From positions 372,001-436,000 of the forward strand of contig NZ_FOSK01000001.1 in the NCBI RefSeq assembly GCF_900114245.1: DNA of 64,000 nucleotides, written 5' to 3'. Position 1 is the first letter of the stretch. Each line of letters opens with the position of its first letter. Position numbers and translations under genes: made by a program. The notes under the pieces are model-generated. The model did not search any database and was not told the DNA's origin. It was given only the letters and a program-made list of their open reading frames with translations. Below, piece by piece: positions 57,671 to 64,000 of the stretch. Source of the DNA: Pseudovibrio ascidiaceicola. GTDB taxonomy: Bacteria; Pseudomonadota; Alphaproteobacteria; Rhizobiales; Stappiaceae.

Positions 57671-57994
57671 TTAAGCGACTTCGCGGGTCTCGGTCAGGAT
57701 GACTTCAAAGCCTTCAAAGTGTGGGCCGCCCAGATAGAAGTTCATGCGGGTGCCAGCGCCTTTATGGGCAGATGCAAACGCTTCAGACTTCGTCCAGCCG
57801 ACAAAATTCTCATAGGTATCCCAAGTGGTATGGGATGCATAAAGGGTATGGTCTTCAGCTGTCTCGCCTTTGAGCATACGAAATTCGATGTAGCCGGGAA
57901 CGGAGCTCAGGTGACGCTCACGATTTTTCCAAACGGTTTCAAACTCTTCTTCTTTGCCCCGCACCACGCGGAAACGGTTCATTGCGATGTACAC
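57671..57994 (-). CDS. ABM-fold heme-degrading monooxygenase-like protein
   Basis: 107 residues, GTG start with AAGGAG seven bases before it. ABM (IsdG/HmoA-like) fold: YIAMNRFRVVRGKEEEFETVWKNRERHL, then EFRMLKGETAEDHTLYASHTTWD with the conserved Trp/His region and FVGWTKSEAFASAH. Divergent from hmuTUV and sharing a promoter region with iron-type operators, so it likely releases iron from imported heme. The exact catalytic residues cannot be proven by eye. Confidence 0.78.
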   Translation of the reverse strand: MYIAMNRFRVVRGKEEEFETVWKNRERHLSSVPGYIEFRMLKGETAEDHTLYASHTTWDTYENFVGWTKSEAFASAHKGAGTRMNFYLGGPHFEGFEVILTETREVA

Positions 57995-58392
57995 GCCGGA
58001 ACTCCTTAGCCAATTAGTACATGAGCCTTTCCAATCAAAAGCTCAGCAAAGTTTCAGGTCTTCAGAGCCACTCTCAAAACACATACCACAATAGGAATGG
58101 GAGGGGTATGCGGAGGCTGGCTAGCGATTTAAACCGCTTGGCTGGCAAAATGGTCTTAACGATGCGCCTTAAAAGGCTCTCGACCTGCGTATGTAGAAAA
58201 ATATGAATTTAATAGTCAAGTATTATTTCTTATATTTGCCTGTCTTCCTCCTAGTTCAATTTAGAGATTGACCCGATAAATAAATATGAGTATTTCACTC
58301 ATGTTATTTTGAAAGATAGCGTTTTACGAACTGGGCGAATTTGGGAAGCCAGAAGCCACTCATGCCCGAAGGAATGAAATACCTCCTCTCAA
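57995..58392. promoter_or_regulatory. Divergent heme locus control region with two TGA-N9-TCA motifs
   Basis: 398 bp between the monooxygenase and hmuT. TGA-N9-TCA, the iron-responsive operator form recognised by RirA, occurs at 58204-58218 (AT-rich centre) and 58287-58301. The second lies within the perfect palindrome ATGAGT-ATTTC-ACTCAT. One box could serve each direction. Confidence 0.6.
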
Positions 58393-59319
58393 ATGGGTGC
58401 TACCATGCGTGTTCTAACCAGAGCCCTCGATTCATTTTCTCTCATGCTTCCTTATGCAGCTGCTGCGCTCCTGAGCTTGTTCTTTGGAATGTTCATTGGT
58501 CAGGTCCAAGCTGAAGATCTGCAAAAAGATCAGCGCATTATCTCGATCGGGTCCTCGCTGACAGAAATCGTCTACGCTCTGGAAGCTCAGGATCGGCTGG
58601 CTGCTGTCGACACAACAAGTCTCTATCCGGAGGAGGCAAAAAAGCTTCCCAATGTGGGTTACATGAGAGCTCTCAGCGCAGAAGGGGTGCTCGCAGCCAA
58701 TCCAGATCATATCCTCATGATGGAAGGTTCTGGCCCACCAACAGCGGTGGATGTCCTCAAAGCAGCCTCCATCAAACTGACGGAAGTGAAAGAAGTTTAT
58801 TCCCCGGAAGGCATTCTTGAGAAAATTGATATTGTCGGAAACGCATTACAGCTTCCAGACGAAACGAAAACACTGAAAGCGAAAGTCAAAGCGGACCTTG
58901 ATGAGGCTATTGCCTATGCACATCAGCAGGCAAAACCGCTCAAAGTTGTCTTTGTCATCTCTGAGGGCGGTGGAAAGCCGCTGGTCGCAGGCCGCGAGAC
59001 AGGTGCTCATGCCGTGATCGGACTGGCTGGCGCAACCAACGTGTTTGCAAACCTGCGCGGATACAAACCAGTCTCCAAAGAAGCGCTGATTGCAGCGGCT
59101 CCTGATGTTGTGATGATGATGTCTCGTCCGGGTTCAAGCGGTCAGTCAGCAATTCTCAAAGAGCCAGGCTTCAACCTCACCCCAGCAGGCCTAAATGGCA
59201 ATCTCATTGTCATGGACGGCGTCTACCTCCTTGGCTTTGGCCCTCGCACAGCGCAAGCACTTCGCGACCTGAGTGATCGCTTTGTGAAAATCGCAGCTAT
59301 ATCTGACGCAAAGTCGTGA
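58393..59319 (+). CDS. hmuT: Heme ABC transporter substrate-binding protein
   Basis: 308 residues (an ATG at 58405 is also possible). Signal peptide ending near VQA-ED (about residue 41). Cluster-A-9 binding-protein fold: RIISIGSSLTEIVYALEAQDRLAAVDTTSLYPEEAKKLPNVGY, ISEGGGKPLVAGRETGA and GVYLLGFGPRTAQ, as in HmuT/PhuT. Binds heme in the periplasm. First of three collinear genes. Confidence 0.93.
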   Translation: MGATMRVLTRALDSFSLMLPYAAAALLSLFFGMFIGQVQAEDLQKDQRIISIGSSLTEIVYALEAQDRLAAVDTTSLYPEEAKKLPNVGYMRALSAEGVLAANPDHILMMEGSGPPTAVDVLKAASIKLTEVKEVYSPEGILEKIDIVGNALQLPDETKTLKAKVKADLDEAIAYAHQQAKPLKVVFVISEGGGKPLVAGRETGAHAVIGLAGATNVFANLRGYKPVSKEALIAAAPDVVMMMSRPGSSGQSAILKEPGFNLTPAGLNGNLIVMDGVYLLGFGPRTAQALRDLSDRFVKIAAISDAKS

Positions 59320-59331
59320 GGTGAGGTGGCA

Positions 59332-60435
59332 ATGAGTGAGATGACACTGTCCGAAGCGTTCAAGTCACCAGTAACCCCAGCACGAACAAGCAGAGAAGTC
59401 TGCCAGCAGTACGCTGTTAAGGCACTAACGGTGCTGCTCCTGATTATCTGCTTCGTATCTCTGGCTGTTGGGCCAACTGAGGTATCTGTCTCACACATAT
59501 TCGGTGCAGTTAATTACTGGCTCTTTGGTGATGAAACAGCGCTCACTCTCCGAGACAAAGTCGTCCTGATGGACATTCGGATGCCAAGAACGGTACTCGG
59601 ATGTCTGGTTGGCGCCTCTCTTGCTGCCTCCGGTGCAATGATGCAGGGTCTGTTCCGAAACCCTCTCGCCGATCCGGGATTAGTGGGGGTTTCATCTGGT
59701 GCAGCCCTCGCAGCAGTCTGCGTGATCACTCTGTCCTCCAGCTTGCCTGCATGGATTTTAGATGACTATTCGGTCTACCTTCTCCCATGGGGAGCCTTTG
59801 TCGGTGGTGCCGCAACAACCACCCTGCTCTACAAAGTCGCAACCCGTCGAGGTCAAACCTCCATCGCGACCATGCTGCTGGCAGGTATTGCACTTGGCGC
59901 ATTGTCTGGTGCCATAACCGGGTTTCTCGTTTTTGGCAGCACAGATGCAGAACTCAGAGACCTGACATTCTGGGGCATGGGTGGACTGGGAAGTTCCACA
60001 TGGCCAAGAGTCTGGTCCACGCTTCCCTTTGCTCTGGCTGTGCTCGTCTCTCTCCCATTCATCGCCAAGGGCCTGAATGCATTTTTGCTGGGTGAGGCTG
60101 AAGCCTTTCATCTTGGCTTCAACACACAGCATCTCAAGCGTTTGATCATTGTTCTGGTTGCAGGTGCAGCCGGAGCTTCAGTTGCAGCAGCTGGTGCAAT
60201 TGGTTTTGTTGGGATTGTCGTGCCCCACGTCTTGAGACTGGTGATTGGACCAGACCACCGCTTCCTCCTTCCCTCCTGCGCATTGCTCGGAGCATCCTTA
60301 TTGGTTGCTGCGGATGTTGTCGCTAGAACGGTGGTCGCGCCCGCCGAGCTGCCAATCGGCATCATCACAGCAATCATTGGTGCGCCTGTGTTCCTTTCCA
60401 TCCTGCTTGGCCGCAAAAACCAAGTCCAATTGTGA
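59332..60435 (+). CDS. hmuU: Heme ABC transporter permease
   Basis: About 367 residues from the ATG at 59332 (GTG at 59326 possible). FecCD family, about ten transmembrane helices: IRMPRTVLGCLVGASLAASGAMMQGLFRNPLADPGLVGVSSGA, then GAIGFVGIVVPHVLRLVIGPDHR facing HmuV. Starts 12 bp after hmuT. Confidence 0.95.
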   Translation: MSEMTLSEAFKSPVTPARTSREVCQQYAVKALTVLLLIICFVSLAVGPTEVSVSHIFGAVNYWLFGDETALTLRDKVVLMDIRMPRTVLGCLVGASLAASGAMMQGLFRNPLADPGLVGVSSGAALAAVCVITLSSSLPAWILDDYSVYLLPWGAFVGGAATTTLLYKVATRRGQTSIATMLLAGIALGALSGAITGFLVFGSTDAELRDLTFWGMGGLGSSTWPRVWSTLPFALAVLVSLPFIAKGLNAFLLGEAEAFHLGFNTQHLKRLIIVLVAGAAGASVAAAGAIGFVGIVVPHVLRLVIGPDHRFLLPSCALLGASLLVAADVVARTVVAPAELPIGIITAIIGAPVFLSILLGRKNQVQL

Positions 60436-60444
60436 GGATCTCAG

Positions 60445-61257
60445 ATGCTTGAGGCAATAAACATCACAGTATGCGTTGGCACAAAAAAACTGCTCCGAGA
60501 CGTCTACTTCCGCAGTTGTCCGGGAGAGTTGACGGTAATCATCGGTCCCAACGGTGCAGGCAAGTCGACGCTTCTCAAATGCCTGACGGGCGATCTGTCA
60601 CCATCTGAAGGCGACGTAATGCTGGATGGCACGTCTATCTGGTCAGTTCCGGCAATTGAGCTTGCAGGCCGCCGTGCGGTGTTGCCTCAAAGCTCACAGC
60701 TATCCTTTCCATTCTCAGTCGAGGAAGTTGTTATGCTGGGTCTGGTCTCCGGCAGACACGGCCTTAGCGCAAAGCAACTACGCCCACGCGTTCTGGAAGC
60801 TCTGGATCGTGTCGGTCTCATGTCCTACCTGAACAGATACTATCAGGAGCTGTCCGGCGGCGAAAAACAACGTGTTCATTTGGCTCGTGTGCTCTGTCAG
60901 GTTTGGGAACCAAGACAAAATGGTCGTGCCAATTATCTGTTTCTGGATGAACCGACCGCGAGTTTGGATCTAAAGCATCAGATCGACGTACTGGAGACAG
61001 GACGTAAGTACGCCAATGAAGGTGGCGGTGTTATCGCAGTCCTTCATGATATTGATCTGGCTTGCGTCTATGCCGACAAGATCTTCGTGCTGAACCACGG
61101 CAATCTGGTTGCCCACGGCACGCCGCAGGATGTTGTGACAACCGACCTGCTCCGCTCGGTCTACCACCTTGATGACCGAATGTTGGAAACCAAGTGGGGC
61201 CATCTGGCGAAAGGCCAGAACCTCGGAAAGTCTTGGTCAGAGCTACGTCCCTCTTGA
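60445..61257 (+). CDS. hmuV: Heme ABC transporter ATP-binding protein
   Basis: 270 residues. Walker A GPNGAGKST at 34-42, signature LSGGEKQRVHLARVL near 136, Walker B YLFLDEPTASLD near 165, H-loop AVLHDIDLA. Energises HmuTU uptake of heme. Nine bases after hmuU, so an operon. Confidence 0.96.
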   Translation: MLEAINITVCVGTKKLLRDVYFRSCPGELTVIIGPNGAGKSTLLKCLTGDLSPSEGDVMLDGTSIWSVPAIELAGRRAVLPQSSQLSFPFSVEEVVMLGLVSGRHGLSAKQLRPRVLEALDRVGLMSYLNRYYQELSGGEKQRVHLARVLCQVWEPRQNGRANYLFLDEPTASLDLKHQIDVLETGRKYANEGGGVIAVLHDIDLACVYADKIFVLNHGNLVAHGTPQDVVTTDLLRSVYHLDDRMLETKWGHLAKGQNLGKSWSELRPS

Positions 61258-61348
61258 GTTAAGTGCATTATGCTCCACAGCCTGCGCTCACAGATGGGCA
61301 GCGTAGGCTGTTTGTCACTCGGTCGAACCAGAAGCAGCACAACAACCC

Positions 61349-61564
61349 TTAAAGATCATCACGTCGCTTAAGGCGCCTTTTCTCGATCCTCTCTTCTTCC
61401 TCATTGATGAGATTAAGCGGATGAAGCGAAAACTCGCCTTTGATCGGTGCTTTGCGCTTGAGCACTCTGGAGCGAGCCGCCCACCTGTTTTTCACGGCAA
61501 GAAACAAGAGTGCAATGGATGTAAAGCACAGAGCCAAAGCCATGCTCATAGCGATTGTGGCCAT
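61349..61564 (-). CDS. Small membrane protein with basic/acidic tail
   Basis: 71 residues from the ATG at 61564 with GGGAGGAAG directly upstream; a longer frame to 61600 is less likely. One transmembrane helix (ATIAMSMALALCFTSIALLFLAV), then a cytosolic basic and acidic tail (EEEERIEKRRLKRRDD). No family recognised. Confidence 0.6.
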   Translation of the reverse strand: MATIAMSMALALCFTSIALLFLAVKNRWAARSRVLKRKAPIKGEFSLHPLNLINEEEERIEKRRLKRRDDL

Positions 61565-62189
61565 AGCTTCCTCCCAGAATAAGCTAGTCACCATTCTCAT
61601 TCTGAGGGCAAATGCGGATCACTAAAATCAGCAATGTATGCGGGTAGAATTTTAGGGATTGTTTAGGCAGTCTGAGTCGGAAGCCTAATGGTGTGTGCAG
61701 CACATGTGATATCCGCATAATTCACAAGAATGTGTAGGTACATATCCTAAAGTAATACGAGCCAAATAAGGCAAATAAGGCAGCTTAAACGCCAATAAAA
61801 TACCAAAGGTCTTTCTAAATCTATAGAATCGTTAAGCTGCGGAAATACTGAGAGAAAACAGAATCTTCAGATTCTAAAAACGGTATTCTGTGATGTAAAA
61901 CATTGATTCGCAGAGATTTTTTTAAATTCGTCTGTAATAAATACTCCATTTTTCTTTCGAAATTTGGCCCCAATTTCCAGAAAAATCAGCCCCGTCGAAC
62001 GCGGAAGCGATCAGATGCACTGCAAACAATGCGCTGTTGGAAACGCAAAGAACAAAATTGCAGTCAGATCGCATCAGCGTTCGTTTTTAACGAGAGCGGC
62101 TCGGTGAGCCTTCCGGACCTTAGCAATTCGGCTTGCTCCATTAATTTCGGAGTTGTCTGGAACCTCTCAATAAAAACTGAGGGAATACA
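61565..62189. other. AT-rich region upstream of exoprotein
   Basis: 625 bp. Promoter region of the exoprotein gene. A short perfect palindrome GAATCT-TC-AGATTC lies at 61861-61874. No gene supported. Confidence 0.45.
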
Positions 62190-64000
62190 ATGGACTATCG
62201 TGGCACATATGACGAATTCCGTGACGCATTGCGGGCTTTCGAATCCGGTTGGGATCGCGAAAGATACAACGACGGCAGAATTCAGGATTGGCAGCTCAAC
62301 GAATGGGCAGGCGGTCCGGTGCAAGACTTCTTTCCAGAGTATGACAGTTGGGGGGATCTGAACGACGACCAATGGAGTGCGATGTCTTATCGCTCCACCA
62401 ACTCACTTGGGTTCGTCGGCTACCAGTTTGGTGAAGCCCTGCTTATCGATCTGGGTTATTATGATGATGATGTCTTCTACGGCAACGGCGCAGCCACCAA
62501 CACTTGGGATGGCACCTGGACCGGTAAGAATGGCGTCGATTCTCTAGAAGAATTCATGACTCCTGAAGCTCAGGAAGTCGCTATCCAGGAAGCGTTTGGC
62601 TTCAACCTCCAGATTATTGAAAATGGATTGTCCAACAGTGGTCAGTCATTGGATGACTTCATTGGACAGGAATTTACCTACGAGCAGAACGGTCAGGATG
62701 TCAGCGTAACCCTCACACTGACGGGTATCTTGGCTGCAGCCCACTTGCGCGGTGCTTACGGTACACTTGCTCTCCTACAGGGCGGCAATGTCTCTCAGGA
62801 TGAGTACGGTACTTCTATTCTGCAGTATGTTGAGCAGTTCGGCGGCTTTGAAAGCCCAACTGTTGATGAAGCAATCGACTACTTCCAGGATCGTCTGACT
62901 GGAGAAGAAGGCCTGAATGGTCCTCTGCCAGGCGTTGGTGTTCCAAAAGAAGATGCCGATGTGGTTGTTACATGGTCCTATGGTGAACAGGAAGTCGTTA
63001 GCGATTTTGACACTGAAGACGGTGTGATCTTCGTTGACTGGATCAGTGCTGACCAGCTTGAAGTGACTGAGACACCAGACGGTGTGCTCTTCTCCATTCC
63101 ATCCAATGGTGGGCAGACGCTACTCCTGGCCGGAGTTGCCCTTGCTGACCTGACATTGGCTAACTTCTCCATTCAGGATGCGTCAGCAGCTGAGTTGATC
63201 AGAGACCTTGTTGGCGGAAACACTCAGCCAGAAGAACCAACCGATCCTGTTGATCCGGTAGACCCTGTGGATCCCGTTGACCCGGTAGACCCTGTAGATC
63301 CGGGTGACGGTGACGATGGTCACGGTCACCCAGGCGATGGTGATGACGGTCATGGTCACCCAGGTGATGGCGATGATGGGCATGGCGGCCATACTGGCGA
63401 CATGTATATGCTCGGTCTGGACAGTGAGTCTCAGGTCATCGCAGACTTCGATCCATCCTCTGACATGATCCATATTCTGGAAGGTGTGACTGGCGAACAG
63501 TTCGAAATCTTCGAAGAAAGCGGTGATGCACTCGGACAAACAGTCCGCATCGTGATCACTGATCAGTTCGGTAACATCATGTCCACCACCATCTTCCAGG
63601 GTGTGACACTCTCCGATCTGTCTCTGGCAAACTTCTCTGTCGCAGAACAGTCTGCATTCAACGAAGTCGTCTCTGCCATTGGTGAGACCGTTGAAGTGCC
63701 GGACCCAAGCCAGGGCGGTGGATACGAGCTTGTTTACGACAATGACGGTTCAAACCCACCAACAGTCACCGGCACGACCGATGAAGGTGGTTCCAAGTTC
63801 CGCGCTGACGTAAACGCAGACGATATTGTTGGCTTTGACCCTGATCGGGATGAGCTGGACTTCGGCGGAACTTCTGTGCACGGTCTCATCGTGACAAAGT
63901 CACCTGCCGGTGAAATTGTTCTCGACAGCCCATGGAGCTCTTCTGCACAGATCGTGCAGGGCGTCACCTACCAGGATGTCGATATCTCAGACTTCGGAGT
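62190..64000 (+). CDS. Large acidic repeat-bearing exoprotein (3' end outside window)
   Basis: Open from the ATG at 62190 (GAGGG seven bases upstream) to the window edge: 603 residues without a stop. No N-terminal signal peptide. Region 1-260 has unusual Trp/Tyr/Asp-rich sequence (DYRGTYDEFRDALRAFESGW). At about residue 352 come six Val-Asp-Pro triplets, then about three copies of a DGDDGHGHPG-type unit. Three modules of about 120-150 residues end in related strings (LADLTLANFSI, LSDLSLANFSV, YQDVDISDFGV). This resembles RTX/adhesin type I secretion substrates in acidity and repeats, although no GGxGxD nonapeptides appear in the visible part. Confidence 0.7.
   Translation, partial: MDYRGTYDEFRDALRAFESGWDRERYNDGRIQDWQLNEWAGGPVQDFFPEYDSWGDLNDDQWSAMSYRSTNSLGFVGYQFGEALLIDLGYYDDDVFYGNGAATNTWDGTWTGKNGVDSLEEFMTPEAQEVAIQEAFGFNLQIIENGLSNSGQSLDDFIGQEFTYEQNGQDVSVTLTLTGILAAAHLRGAYGTLALLQGGNVSQDEYGTSILQYVEQFGGFESPTVDEAIDYFQDRLTGEEGLNGPLPGVGVPKEDADVVVTWSYGEQEVVSDFDTEDGVIFVDWISADQLEVTETPDGVLFSIPSNGGQTLLLAGVALADLTLANFSIQDASAAELIRDLVGGNTQPEEPTDPVDPVDPVDPVDPVDPVDPGDGDDGHGHPGDGDDGHGHPGDGDDGHGGHTGDMYMLGLDSESQVIADFDPSSDMIHILEGVTGEQFEIFEESGDALGQTVRIVITDQFGNIMSTTIFQGVTLSDLSLANFSVAEQSAFNEVVSAIGETVEVPDPSQGGGYELVYDNDGSNPPTVTGTTDEGGSKFRADVNADDIVGFDPDRDELDFGGTSVHGLIVTKSPAGEIVLDSPWSSSAQIVQGVTYQDVDISDFG

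Overview
The window looks like chromosomal DNA of a marine alphaproteobacterium, most probably a Pseudovibrio/Labrenzia-type member of the Stappiaceae (Hyphomicrobiales). This is inferred from protein style and gene order: a rpsT - rhodanese - dnaA - dnaN - recF - (LysE x3) - gyrB replication block, an rsmI/yraN/gshB block divergent from an LppC-type lipoprotein gene, a DNA-repair gene of the alphaproteobacterial MmcB family, and RirA-style TGA-N9-TCA operators at a heme uptake locus. No rRNA, tRNA, CRISPR array, intact transposase or integrase was recognised.

Layout. 1-9 kb is housekeeping: comM (cut by the window edge), gshB, yraN, rsmI, an LppC/LpoA-type lipoprotein, a VOC protein, coaBC and a GMC oxidoreductase. 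About 9-22.9 kb is a visibly AT-rich surface-glycan island. It is bracketed by a 246-bp direct repeat made of the 3' part of mmcB: a truncated copy on the left and a full gene on the right. The island holds a KpsC-like transferase, a capsule-type transferase, two proteins sharing a COG5610-type C-terminal domain, an FkbM methyltransferase, and a tight operon. The operon encodes a hydroxyacid dehydrogenase, a Gfo/Idh/MocA oxidoreductase, a SIS isomerase, a keto-acid hydratase-like enzyme, an inositol-phosphatase-like enzyme and a CMP-sugar cytidylyltransferase, which together suggest synthesis of an unusual CMP-activated keto sugar.

23-34 kb returns to backbone genes: mmcB, an alpha/beta hydrolase, a DEAD-box helicase, a SqrR/BigR-like regulator, a DedA-PAP2-LssY fusion and a two-domain polyphosphate kinase 2. 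Among these sits a protein whose N-terminus closely resembles the WEK(I/M)xxFF translocation region of Salmonella type III effectors (SopD/SifA/SseJ), beside a decayed reading frame. 32-39.5 kb has an aldo/keto reductase with a divergent LysR gene, then an apparent lysine/pipecolate/glutaryl-CoA catabolic set (FAD oxidase, gcdH, amaB, LysR). 39.4-44.7 kb has two paralogous GNAT proteins around a HAD phosphatase and a secreted four-cysteine protein, then mtnA and an enoyl-CoA hydratase.

44.8-55.5 kb is the replication block. 55.5-61.3 kb has GntR, thioesterase and MarR genes and a heme acquisition locus: an ABM-type heme-degrading monooxygenase divergent from hmuTUV, with two candidate iron-responsive operators between them. 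The window ends inside a large acidic exoprotein gene with Val-Asp-Pro and Asp/Gly/His-rich tandem repeats.
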